Assembly (NCBI GenBank): GCA_963709505.1
Contig: CAVPXC010000012.1
Location: 62,001 to 126,000 of the forward strand
From: CAVPXC01 sp963709505
Lineage (GTDB): Bacteria > Chloroflexota > Anaerolineae > JAAEKA01
Reading direction: 5' to 3'
DNA length: 64,000 bases
The notes under the pieces were generated by a model. That model was not told the DNA's origin. It ran no database searches and was given only the letters and a program-made list of their open reading frames with translations. The translations under genes and the position numbers were made by a program. This document shows positions 29,488 to 37,660 of the stretch, in pieces. Position 1 is the stretch's first letter. The number at the start of each line of letters is the position of its first letter.

Positions 29488-29533
29488 GCGCAAATTCGGC
29501 AGGTTGTGCTACAGCCCAAGCGCAGATTCGGCA
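29488..29533 (+). promoter_or_regulatory. Two 14-bp direct repeats upstream of the MinD-like pair
   Basis: GCGCAAATTCGGCA (29488-29501) and GCGCAGATTCGGCA (29520-29533) differ at one base and are offset by 32 bp, three helical turns. The second is followed by AATTTGCG, the complement of the first half of copy one. The arrangement suggests a cooperative operator or partition-type site just before the MinD-like gene. Confidence 0.5.
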
Positions 29534-29572
29534 ATTTGCGTTACATTTTCAAGTTAGAGGAGACGTATAGGT

Positions 29573-30328
29573 ATGGCCAAGATCATCTCGATCCACTCGT
29601 TTCGTGGCGGAACCGGTAAGTCCAACACCACGGCAAACGTCGCCGCGCTACTGGCAGCCCAAGGGCAGCGGGTTGGCGTCGTCGATACCGATATCGCGTC
29701 GCCCGGCATCCACGTCCTCTTCCATCTGGAAGAAGACGCGATGAAACACTCGCTCAACGATTACCTCTGGGGCAAATGCAACATCGCAGAAACCGCCCAT
29801 GACGTGACGCCCAACCTGGGCGCGCCGGTCAGTGGCAAAGTCTATCTGATTCCATCGAGCATGAAGCCCGGCGAGATTGCCCGTTTCTTGCGCGAGGGCT
29901 ACGACGTGGGGTTGCTCAACGATGGGTTCCAGAGCTTGATCGAGGTGCTCAATCTGGACGTGTTGCTGATCGATACGCACCCCGGTCTCAACGAGGAAAC
30001 CCTGCTCTCGATCGCGATCTCCGATGCGCTGGCCATCATCATGCGTCCTGACAACCAGGACTACCAAGGGACCAGCGTGACCGTAGAAGTCGCTCGCAAA
30101 CTGGAAGTTCCGCGCCTCGTGATAGTGGTCAACAAGGTCCCGCAATCCTTCAGTGAGGCCGAGGTCAAGGCCCGTGTGGAGAAGGCCTATAACTGCGAAG
30201 TTGCCGCAGTGGTGCCGCATTCCGACGAGATGATGATCCTGGCCAGCGGCGCCATCTTCTCGATGCAGTATCCTAACCATCCGATCACCGAGAAACTCAA
30301 AGCGATAACCGCAAAACTGATGGCCTAG
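29573..30328 (+). CDS. MinD/ParA-family ATPase with RGGTGKS P-loop
   Basis: 251 residues. It has the deviant Walker A SFRGGTGKSNTTANVAALLA (Arg in place of the usual signature Lys), switch I-like VVDTDIASPGIHVLF and Walker B LDVLLIDTHPGLNEE, then VIVVNKVPQ. Members position proteins or septa or act in signalling by ATP-dependent membrane cycling. No MinC/MinE or ParB gene is near. It lies 33 bp before a second, more divergent copy and convergent to a sensor/phosphatase block, so a role in spatial signalling is possible. AGAGGAGACG precedes the start. Confidence 0.88.
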   Translation: MAKIISIHSFRGGTGKSNTTANVAALLAAQGQRVGVVDTDIASPGIHVLFHLEEDAMKHSLNDYLWGKCNIAETAHDVTPNLGAPVSGKVYLIPSSMKPGEIARFLREGYDVGLLNDGFQSLIEVLNLDVLLIDTHPGLNEETLLSIAISDALAIIMRPDNQDYQGTSVTVEVARKLEVPRLVIVVNKVPQSFSEAEVKARVEKAYNCEVAAVVPHSDEMMILASGAIFSMQYPNHPITEKLKAITAKLMA

Positions 30329-30361
30329 GACGTGTTCGAAGGGGAGCAGATTCGATCCGCT

Positions 30362-31111
30362 ATGGCGCAAATCATTACGGTCAACGCCTTCCACCAGGGC
30401 GCAGGGGTTTCGACCCTTGCCGCGAATGTTGCAGTGGTACTTGCGCAGCGTGGCCGGCGGGTAGGTCTGGTCGACGCGTGCATCTCCGCACCCACCCAGC
30501 ATATGCTCTTTGACGTCAGAGACTCCTCGCTGCCGCCTACCTTTAACGACTTTTTGTTAGGGCAGTGTGACCTGGTGGACGTGGCCCGAGCGTTACAACC
30601 TGACACCCTCCTGCTGGAACAAGGCGATTTGTTCCTGGTTCCCGCCGATTTTAATTGGGGCAGAATTCAACGCACACTCCAGGCGCCAAGTGGCGTTGAA
30701 GTGCTGGGTCCCGGTTATCTCAGTCTCGTCCGTGCTTTACGGCTGGACACACTGGTGATTGATAGCGAAGCCAACCTGAGCGACAGCGCGCTCGCGTCGA
30801 TAGCCGTGTCCGACGACGTCTTGGCTGTAGTGCAACTGGACCAACAATACTACAAAGGGCTTGGCGTCGCCCTGGGGCTAGCCGGTCAGTTGGACGTCCC
30901 CCACAGGTCGCTGGTTGTAAACTCAGCGTCGCCTTCGTTTGAACCTGAGATCGTCCGGCAGACCATGGAGCAGAGCTACGGGTGGCCCGTGGCGGGTATC
31001 GTGCCATACTGTGACGAGTTGTCAGCCCTGTGCAGCTCCGCGATTTTCGTCGCGCGCTACCCAAAGCACCCGGTTACCACGATCTTCCGGCAAATCGCCG
31101 ATACCCTGTAG
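30362..31111 (+). CDS. MinD-like protein with degenerate P-loop
   Basis: 249 residues from ATG 30362. It parallels its upstream neighbour throughout (NFDFLLGQCDLVDVA vs LNDYLWGKCNIAETA; LVPADFNWG vs LIPSSMKPG). The P-loop reads HQGAGVSTLAANVA, with no lysine at the GK[ST] position, as in TadZ/CpaE-type atypical ParA proteins. The Walker B Asp is kept (LDTLVIDSEANL). I infer an ATPase-dead or weak partner that dimerises with the first protein. Same operon, 33-bp gap. Confidence 0.85.
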   Translation: MAQIITVNAFHQGAGVSTLAANVAVVLAQRGRRVGLVDACISAPTQHMLFDVRDSSLPPTFNDFLLGQCDLVDVARALQPDTLLLEQGDLFLVPADFNWGRIQRTLQAPSGVEVLGPGYLSLVRALRLDTLVIDSEANLSDSALASIAVSDDVLAVVQLDQQYYKGLGVALGLAGQLDVPHRSLVVNSASPSFEPEIVRQTMEQSYGWPVAGIVPYCDELSALCSSAIFVARYPKHPVTTIFRQIADTL

Positions 31112-31170
31112 AGTCAAGGCAGGTTGACAGGCGCGACTCCCGGCGCACCGCGCTAGAGACCGCCAATCAC

Positions 31171-31482
31171 CTACAGATCTAGGGGGATGGAATGCTTGCG
31201 AATACGGGCCAGATAGACGCGATAGACCGTCCCGCCGCTGGCCTCGTGCTCTTCCTCGCGCAGATACCCCTTGGCCGCCAGATGGTTCCCCAAGTGTTGC
31301 GCATCATCCGCGTCCAGGCCAAGCTCGGCAGCGATTTCCTCTACCGTCATCGAGCCCTGGCGTATCAGCTTGCGCAGGAGCGGGCCGAAGGGATCGGGCA
31401 AGGTGGTTGCCGCCAAAGGCGTGATTCCCTCGACCGTTTCGAGATTGTCCACTTCGTCGTGCAAGCTATCGTATTGGTTCAT
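31171..31482 (-). CDS. Small winged-helix DNA-binding protein
   Basis: 103 residues. After a 30-residue acidic lead comes a winged helix: PFGPLLRKLIRQGSMTVEEIAAELGLDADDAQHLGNHLAAKGYLREEEH, then a beta wing with GGTVYRVYLARIRK. It resembles the DprA/ArsR-like single-domain regulators. It is the last gene of the minus-strand signalling block and faces the MinD-like pair tail to tail. It could be the transcriptional output of the block, but this is inference. Confidence 0.75.
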   Translation of the reverse strand: MNQYDSLHDEVDNLETVEGITPLAATTLPDPFGPLLRKLIRQGSMTVEEIAAELGLDADDAQHLGNHLAAKGYLREEEHEASGGTVYRVYLARIRKHSIPLDL

Positions 31483-31545
31483 TTTGCCTCAACTATTTAA
31501 CCACATTCTTCTGCGATCAAATAATCCGGGTTGGGGGAAGGCCAC

Positions 31546-32571
31546 CTAGGAGTCCTGCGACTCTGATACCCTCTTCACGCGCGCCGCATGGGCCTTCGCC
31601 CGGAGATCTTGGAAGAAATCAGTATCGACGATATCTTGAACTTGCTGCTGACGCTTTGCTTCGTCAATTTCGATCTTGAGTTCCTCTACCTGGCGCTTTA
31701 GGCTGAGCTCCCGAACGCGGACTTTGTCCACCATGAAGGAGAACGTTTCGGCCAGGTCGCTGATCTCATCGCGCAACAGACCGAATCTCGGTGCCATGCT
31801 TGCGAAGTCCTGGTCATAGTCTCCTTCGGCAACGCACTTGGCCATCCGCGTGAGCCTGACAATCGGACGAGTTAGAAAACGCGTGAGCAAAAAGACCAGG
31901 ACGGTTAGGGAACCGTAGGTAAAAAGAAATGCCAGAACGATTTTGGAACGGATGGCTGACTGCACCTCAGATACGTAATCAGCCGCAAAGTCGATGCCGA
32001 CCGCCCCCACATTTTCACCTTGTGAGTTCCTGATCGGACCATAAGCCGAGATCCACGTGCCCCATTTGTCCGAGTAAGGTTGGAGACGGAAAGCCACCTC
32101 GGATAGCCCGGTCAACATGAAATCCTGCGAAGGGGTGTAGGACTCCAGGAACTTCGTTGCCTCCTCGGGATGGATTTTCCTGAATATGTCGCCAATCCAA
32201 AAAACCTCGCGATCCTGGGGGCTTTTGACATAGGAATAGGTATTTGCCCGCGGCTCGATGTGGTTGACGTTTTCGATCCACGCCTGGTGGGTTTCGTAAA
32301 GTGGATCGTCCTTTGGCACACCGCTCTCATCGGGCTTAGCATTCTTGACCAGCGTCTCAAATTGGGCCCCATCGATGCCATCGATCGTGGCAGTGAGCGT
32401 ACTGGTCATGTCCTGGGTGATCTGATTGAGCGCGGTCCTGGTACTAAAGTCATAGAACCACCAAAAGGCTAGCGCGAACACGACGCTGAAGACCAGGCTA
32501 AAGGCAATGATCAGCTTCCAGCTCAGGCTCAGCTCGATATGCCTGCGATGCGTCGGACGGTCTTGTGCCAT
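31546..32571 (-). CDS. Cache-HAMP membrane sensor with conserved IEIDEAKRQ tail
   Basis: 341 residues. TM1 (about 17-40), a periplasmic Cache-like domain of about 150 residues (WIGDIFRK..., FMLTGLSEVAFRLQP, WISAYGPIRNSQGENVGAVGIDF), TM2 (about 195-215), a HAMP linker (TRFLTRPIVRLTRMAKCVAEGDYDQDF) and a coiled coil. There is no kinase, cyclase or GGDEF domain. The protein ends in ELKIEIDEAKRQQQVQDIVD-TDFFQ, a tail shared with the sensor at 35.5-37.6 kb. Only 4 bp separate it from the SET gene. It probably signals by recruiting a soluble partner through that tail. Confidence 0.85.
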   Translation of the reverse strand: MAQDRPTHRRHIELSLSWKLIIAFSLVFSVVFALAFWWFYDFSTRTALNQITQDMTSTLTATIDGIDGAQFETLVKNAKPDESGVPKDDPLYETHQAWIENVNHIEPRANTYSYVKSPQDREVFWIGDIFRKIHPEEATKFLESYTPSQDFMLTGLSEVAFRLQPYSDKWGTWISAYGPIRNSQGENVGAVGIDFAADYVSEVQSAIRSKIVLAFLFTYGSLTVLVFLLTRFLTRPIVRLTRMAKCVAEGDYDQDFASMAPRFGLLRDEISDLAETFSFMVDKVRVRELSLKRQVEELKIEIDEAKRQQQVQDIVDTDFFQDLRAKAHAARVKRVSESQDS

Positions 32572-32575
32572 TGGA

Positions 32576-33106
32576 TCACTCCATCACGGCGACTTGCCCT
32601 GCAATGATTGTTGCACCGGCCTCGTCGCTACGAACGAGATAGTCAGAGACAAAGCCGCGGTACGCTTCTTTTAGCGCCGTCGACAACTCCGAATAATAGC
32701 CAAATCTGCCACGACAGGTCATCGATCCGCAATGACACGTCAGGTCGAAATCAAACTCCGGCCGCAAGCGCTCGTAGTGACAGTACTCGGTCATGGCGTA
32801 GTCGTAGCGGATTTCTTCGTCTTTGGCAATGTCGCGCAAGGCGTAGAAGTCCGGATAGCCGTGCTTGTTGGTCTTGACGCCGGCATTCGGCTCGCACGAA
32901 TGGTTCAGATAACGCGCCGGCGGATAGACGTCCAGGTGACGATCCCAGTCGATCTGTAAGGAGAACTCGCTTTGTTCGGGCACTACTCGACCGGTCGCGC
33001 TAAACAGAAAATCACCTCGCCTGAAGTCCTGCACGGCATAAACACCTAGTCGAATACCTTCGACGTATCTGAGATAAACAGTGATTGGGCGAAACTGCTC
33101 AGTCAT
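32576..33106 (-). CDS. Bacterial SET-domain lysine methyltransferase
   Basis: 176 residues. SET motifs are plain: GVYAVQDFRRGDFLF (SET-N), RYLNHSCEPNA (the NHxC SAM-binding motif), KDEEIRYDYAMTEY with the catalytic Tyr, and a post-SET-like Cys cluster CHCGSMTCRGRFGYY that would bind zinc. SET proteins methylate lysines using SAM. The target here is unknown; the adjacent ATP-grasp product or a signalling protein are candidates. Its start overlaps the ATP-grasp stop by four bases, so the two are translationally coupled. Bacterial SET genes are uncommon and usually ascribed to transfer. Confidence 0.9.
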   Translation of the reverse strand: MTEQFRPITVYLRYVEGIRLGVYAVQDFRRGDFLFSATGRVVPEQSEFSLQIDWDRHLDVYPPARYLNHSCEPNAGVKTNKHGYPDFYALRDIAKDEEIRYDYAMTEYCHYERLRPEFDFDLTCHCGSMTCRGRFGYYSELSTALKEAYRGFVSDYLVRSDEAGATIIAGQVAVME

Positions 33107-34074
33107 TGGTGATGGTCACAAACGGACACACTCGGCTCGCGAAGAAGCCGTGCGATCAAATCGACGTAGGTCAGTCCGGCCTGCTCAGCAAGCGCAGGCA
33201 TCGCCGAACGCGTCGGATGCAATCCTGGATTGGGGTTGATTTCCAAGAGCTGGGGGCGCTGGGCATGGTCCATACGGATATCTACCCGTCCGATGGCCTG
33301 GCAGTCAACCGTCCGATACGCGTGCCAGCCCAGGTCGCACAACTGATGCCGCAAGCTGCCATCGTCTACGGGACGAAAGGTCTGCGGGCTCCATGCCTTC
33401 TTGCCGGCCAGGTCTACCAAATGAATAGCCTCATGCTGGATTTCGACTACGCCCAGCACCTCGGCCGTGTCTCCTGAGCCAATGAGTCCGACGCTGAACT
33501 CGCGGCCTGGCAAGTAGTGCTCCACCAGTACCGGCTGCCTGAAAAACGCCAGCAGATAGGCTACGCGCTGTGCGAGCGCCTCCGGCGTTCTCACGATCGA
33601 CGCGGCGGCGATGCCTTTTGACGAGCCTTCCCGGGCCGGCTTGACAAACAACGGAAAGCCGTCCAGGTCGTCTCGCAGTGACGACAGATCGCCCATGTCC
33701 GCCACAAGCCAGAATTCCGGCGTGGGTAGGCCGGCAGAGCGCCAGAGTCGCTTGATTATAGCTTTATCGATACAGAGCGTCAACGTGAACGCATCCGCAC
33801 CTGTGCAAGGGATTTGCATCGCCTCGAGCAACGCAGGTACCTGGGCCTCGCGAGCATGGCCCCAGCGGCCGGCCGCATAGTTGAAGACCAGATCGACTTT
33901 CTGGCCGTTGGCCAGAAAGCGCACCAGGTTGCCGATGTCGCCGATTCGCTTCACTTCGTGCCCGAGAGCCTCGATCGTTTTCGCCAAGTGATCAACTTCA
34001 AGGGCAGAGGCATACTCAGCCGTCCCTTCGGAGTCGTGTTTGTCCTGCAGCTCGTATACCAGACCGACATTCAT
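33103..34074 (-). CDS. D-Ala-D-Ala ligase-like ATP-grasp enzyme
   Basis: 323 residues from ATG 34074 (MNVGLVYELQDKHD), the start sharing one base with the TAA of the transporter gene. ATP-grasp features are CTGADAFTLTLCIDKAIIKRLWRSAGLPTPEF, FPLFVKPAREGSSKGI (the KP...EGSSxGI loop), LVEHYLPGREFSVGLIG, and CQAIGRVDIRMD plus LLEINPNPGLHP with the metal ligands. It is close to Ddl but lacks other peptidoglycan genes nearby. I infer ligation of an amino acid or peptide to a small carboxylate. Coupled to the SET methyltransferase downstream and the transporter upstream. Confidence 0.87.
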   Translation of the reverse strand: MNVGLVYELQDKHDSEGTAEYASALEVDHLAKTIEALGHEVKRIGDIGNLVRFLANGQKVDLVFNYAAGRWGHAREAQVPALLEAMQIPCTGADAFTLTLCIDKAIIKRLWRSAGLPTPEFWLVADMGDLSSLRDDLDGFPLFVKPAREGSSKGIAAASIVRTPEALAQRVAYLLAFFRQPVLVEHYLPGREFSVGLIGSGDTAEVLGVVEIQHEAIHLVDLAGKKAWSPQTFRPVDDGSLRHQLCDLGWHAYRTVDCQAIGRVDIRMDHAQRPQLLEINPNPGLHPTRSAMPALAEQAGLTYVDLIARLLREPSVSVCDHHQ

Positions 34075-35417
34075 TAGAAATCCAGCTTGTCGAGCACGCT
34101 GGCTCCACGTCCACGCCGCCGGAGCCGCCAATTGAGCAAACCCGTGTCGTAGATGGACCGTAAGCGCAGTGCCGCCCAAATGCCGACGACAGACGCCACC
34201 ACAGCCGCCGCCAGATAGCCGTAGGCATAATTGGCAAGGCCCAGCCGCAGGCCTGCGAAGACGATTACCGCAGTGATCATACAGCCGCCCAGGGAGCCGG
34301 CCACAAACAGGTAGCTGTCCATAAAGATACTGACCCGGCCACGGCGTTCCTCCGGGACGAGCGCCTGAAACTGTTTGCGCGCCGTCTCGTCGACGGTGAA
34401 CTGCGGCAGTTTCTGCAGAATCACGCCGCCTACTGCAGCAACGATGCTGGAGACCATGGCCAGCATCCAGAGCGAACCGGCCAACGCGCAGACCGGGAGT
34501 ATCAGAAAAGTGTTCTTCAGGCCGATCTTGGAAATGATCCGGCTCGCAAGAAACGCTTGCACGGCAATGGAGGCCACGGTGACGGCGAGACGATACAGGC
34601 TGTAAAAGGCCTGATAGCTCACCGGATTACTGAAGACCTGCTCGGACACCGTCAGAAAGTGAAACTCCAGAAAGGTCTCGCAAAAGATCATGGCAACAAG
34701 GATGATCGCCAGGAAGCGAAACACCGGGACGTGGCGCACAAAGTCCCAACCCTCCGTCAGCGTGGCGCCGACCGGTTCGACTTTGTACACTCGGGTGCGG
34801 ATCTTGGCCCTCCGCAACCCAATGAACACCACAACAAGCGATGCCACATAGATCGTACTACAAAACAGCAAGACGCTGACAGTCCCCAAATTGAACTGAA
34901 GAGCCAGCGCGGGAAACACCAGGGCCAATAGAATCCCGGTTAAACGTCCCGCAAAACCAAGGCTAGCGATCAGCGGAAAGAGCCGCTGCGACTGAGGCAT
35001 GTCAAGCAGATCGCTCGCCAAAATCCAGAAGACCAGCGGGAAGAACAACCATTGTTGCTGAGCCACCAGGTAGAGCAGGCCGTAGTTGAGCCAGTCGGGC
35101 GTCTGGACGATGAACAAGATACTGAGAGTGGCAAAGGTCAACGCCAGCACGGCGCAGAGTACCTGCAACAGCTTCCTGCGGTCAAACCGGTCGATGATTA
35201 GCGACTGCGCTCCCGTGATCAACAGTGCTAGCCCAGCGTCCAGCATCCAGATGAAGAGGATGTCGTTGACGCCAACCTGGGTCAGAAAGTTGCTCACCGC
35301 CGTGATTTCGGCCAACGGTTGGGCAACCGAGTTTGCGAACAAGAGAAACCCCAGGGTCAGTACCAGGCCTGTTTCCCCGGGGCGGAGTCGGAACACCTGG
35401 CCCAGTCGTTGGATCAC
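34074..35417 (-). CDS. MFS/nucleotide-transporter-like membrane protein
   Basis: 447 residues starting at GTG 35417, with about 11-12 hydrophobic helices. The first reads GLVLTLGFLLFANSVAQPLAEI and the loop IDRFDRRKLLQ is MFS-like. A conserved region DETARKQFQALVPEERRGRVSIFMDSYLF recalls the ATP/ADP-translocase-like (NTT-related) MFS group fused in many environmental bacteria to HEAT repeats or cNMP domains; none is fused here. Substrate unknown. The stop overlaps the ATP-grasp start, so export or import of that enzyme's product is plausible. Confidence 0.75.
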   Translation of the reverse strand: MIQRLGQVFRLRPGETGLVLTLGFLLFANSVAQPLAEITAVSNFLTQVGVNDILFIWMLDAGLALLITGAQSLIIDRFDRRKLLQVLCAVLALTFATLSILFIVQTPDWLNYGLLYLVAQQQWLFFPLVFWILASDLLDMPQSQRLFPLIASLGFAGRLTGILLALVFPALALQFNLGTVSVLLFCSTIYVASLVVVFIGLRRAKIRTRVYKVEPVGATLTEGWDFVRHVPVFRFLAIILVAMIFCETFLEFHFLTVSEQVFSNPVSYQAFYSLYRLAVTVASIAVQAFLASRIISKIGLKNTFLILPVCALAGSLWMLAMVSSIVAAVGGVILQKLPQFTVDETARKQFQALVPEERRGRVSIFMDSYLFVAGSLGGCMITAVIVFAGLRLGLANYAYGYLAAAVVASVVGIWAALRLRSIYDTGLLNWRLRRRGRGASVLDKLDF

Positions 35418-35523
35418 AAGGACGCTCCTGATGGCCTAGTTGGGCTGGTGGGACGGCAGCCAGTACCGCTTTTGCGCGTAACGACCGTCAGGAAAGCACT
35501 GAACTAGCCACCCGCCATGCCGG

Positions 35524-37644
35524 TCAGGCAGGCTTGTCACGGTCTGCCTCGCCAGTGGGTGGGTTGCCTTCACTGCGCTCCGTCCGAAGCTTTCTGGCCT
35601 GCGCGGTCAGGTTCTGGAAGTATTCCGTATCGACGATCTCACCTACCTGCTTGCTTCGCTTGATCTCGTCGATCTCGATCCGCAGCTCCTTGATCTGGTT
35701 TTTTAGCTGCGTTTCACGTGATTGAACTTCCTGGGCGTTTTGAATGGCTACGGCCGCCTGGTTGGCCACGCTCTCCAACACCCGTAAGTTGTTGCTGTCG
35801 AAGGCGCTGCCCACCAGCTCGATGACACCGATCAGCTTGCCTCCAACCTGCAAGGGCACGCCCAGATAGGAGTACGGCGGGACGGCAAGACGACGCCAGG
35901 TGCGATCCAAGGTCGCCTCTTCCGGTGGGGCGGCTAAAAACGCAGTCATGTCGGCGATCAACAACCCTTCCCGCGTCTCGAGCAGCTTGTCGATCAGGCC
36001 CAAAGGCTGGGCATCGGCGCGTCCAGGCAATGGATATGTACGCCCAGATAGTTCCTGGGTCGAACCGCCACTGCCGGCGCTCGTTGTCACAGCGCTGCTG
36101 ACTGGCTGAACAACGTCACCCTGAACGGCAAAACCATAGACGACCAGCTTGCCCTGGGTCGCATCGGCCAGGCTGATCTCGGCGGCATCGTAGGGAATGG
36201 CGCCGAGCAGCGAGGTGGCTAAGGAGGCCAGGGTCTCGTTGAGATCGATGCTCGAGGAAACCTTGCGGCCGATGTCGTAGATCGCTCGCAGCTCGGCCGT
36301 GCGCGCCTGTAAGGCGACAATCATGCGACTAAACACGCGCGCCAGGTGTCCCACCTCATCGCCTTGGTGGGTGACATCGGCGATTTGGCCAGGCATGAAC
36401 GGTCGCTCCGCTTCAACTTCGCCAGCCGTGGTCGCCAAGGTGCTAATAGGTCGGGAGAGAGTACGTGCAACGAGCAGTGAGGCAATCACGGCTAGCACAG
36501 CCATCACCGCGGCGATTGCCAGGCCAAGCAAGCGCTGCCGCTCCACCGAGCCTAGGAAACTTGCTTCAGGCAAATCGACGACGACCATGGACAAACCAGA
36601 TTGGCCTGCCGCTGCCGAACCCACTCCTTGTGTCGGGTTGGCCACGGGGGCAAATGCGGCCACGTGAAACGCGCCGTTGCAGCGCTTCGCGTCGAAGGGG
36701 GCTGCCGGATCCGTGGGATGGCAGTAGCGCAAGCTGCCAGCCTTGGCCGACTGAAACGCCTGGGCGACGGCGTCGCCCAGAGGCTGCACCGCCGGAATCG
36801 GTTCGGGTAAACGCGCTTCCTTTTCAGCCGGCGAGCACGTCGCCGCATTGTTGGGGCAAACGCCGCCTAGCGGCTTGGCTCCGGCAATCGCGGCCTGCGT
36901 TGTGGCGGAAAGCCCGCCCAGACTGCGGTACAACCAGTCGTCACCGCGCGATTGGCTCATCACAATGCCGTTCGGATCGACCAGATAAATGTTGATCGCT
37001 TCGCGCGCCTGCGATGCCACACCCTCGGTTTCAGCGTTCAAGGTCTCTCGAAAAACGTCGTCGATGACCTTCTCGTCCAGATGGATTGCGACCGCGCCAA
37101 CGACCGCCCCGTCTTCCTCGACCGGGGCAGAGAGACTGATACCCGGCTTGTCGTTGACCAGGTCACGCCGGAAGCTCGATGTATAAGCTTCGCCGGCCAG
37201 GGCTGCCTTGATGAAGTCACGCGTGGAGACATTGCGCCCGACCGTAGCCGGATCGGTGTGCGCCATGGCTGTACCGGTAGCGTTGTAGATGCCCACCGTG
37301 TCGATGTTGCCGTTGGCAAGCTGCATGTTGGATATGGCAGCGTTGAGGTCGCCTTGCCCACCCGGAGCGGCATCTGAGATCAAGGCCGCCGCCACCTGCG
37401 GATCGCTGGCGACGATACGCAGGAAGCCCTGGCTGTTGCTCAGGACGCTCGAGATGTGCAGCGCGACGCTGCTGCCCAGGCGCGCCATGTTGTCCTGCGT
37501 CTGCTGCGTCAGCGCACCCACGCTGGACGCGCTGATAATCCAGGCAGCTAAGAGCAGGGGCACCAACGAAATCACCAGCATCACAACTAGCAGTTTTCTG
37601 GAGATCCGCCAATTTCGGAAGGACAACTTGTCTCGCATAGTCAT
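35524..37644 (-). CDS. Cache-HAMP-GAF membrane sensor with conserved IEIDE tail
   Basis: 706 residues. TM1 (about 15-37), a long periplasmic dCache-type domain (about 40-370, with VAIHLDEKVIDDVF and IYLVDPNGIVMSQSRGDDWL), TM2 (about 378-400), HAMP (LSRPISTLATTAGEVEAERPF), and a cytosolic GAF domain (about 465-640, LASLATSLLGAIPYDAAEISLAD...YLGVPLQVGGKLIGVIELV). A coiled-coil tail follows, ELRIEIDEIKRSKQVGEIVD-TEYFQ, matching the sensor at 31.5 kb. No output enzyme is fused. It lies 16 bp downstream of the pseudo-receiver/SpoIIE phosphatase gene and may control it. Confidence 0.87.
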   Translation of the reverse strand: MTMRDKLSFRNWRISRKLLVVMLVISLVPLLLAAWIISASSVGALTQQTQDNMARLGSSVALHISSVLSNSQGFLRIVASDPQVAAALISDAAPGGQGDLNAAISNMQLANGNIDTVGIYNATGTAMAHTDPATVGRNVSTRDFIKAALAGEAYTSSFRRDLVNDKPGISLSAPVEEDGAVVGAVAIHLDEKVIDDVFRETLNAETEGVASQAREAINIYLVDPNGIVMSQSRGDDWLYRSLGGLSATTQAAIAGAKPLGGVCPNNAATCSPAEKEARLPEPIPAVQPLGDAVAQAFQSAKAGSLRYCHPTDPAAPFDAKRCNGAFHVAAFAPVANPTQGVGSAAAGQSGLSMVVVDLPEASFLGSVERQRLLGLAIAAVMAVLAVIASLLVARTLSRPISTLATTAGEVEAERPFMPGQIADVTHQGDEVGHLARVFSRMIVALQARTAELRAIYDIGRKVSSSIDLNETLASLATSLLGAIPYDAAEISLADATQGKLVVYGFAVQGDVVQPVSSAVTTSAGSGGSTQELSGRTYPLPGRADAQPLGLIDKLLETREGLLIADMTAFLAAPPEEATLDRTWRRLAVPPYSYLGVPLQVGGKLIGVIELVGSAFDSNNLRVLESVANQAAVAIQNAQEVQSRETQLKNQIKELRIEIDEIKRSKQVGEIVDTEYFQNLTAQARKLRTERSEGNPPTGEADRDKPA

Positions 37645-37660
37645 TCAAACCTAACCGAGC

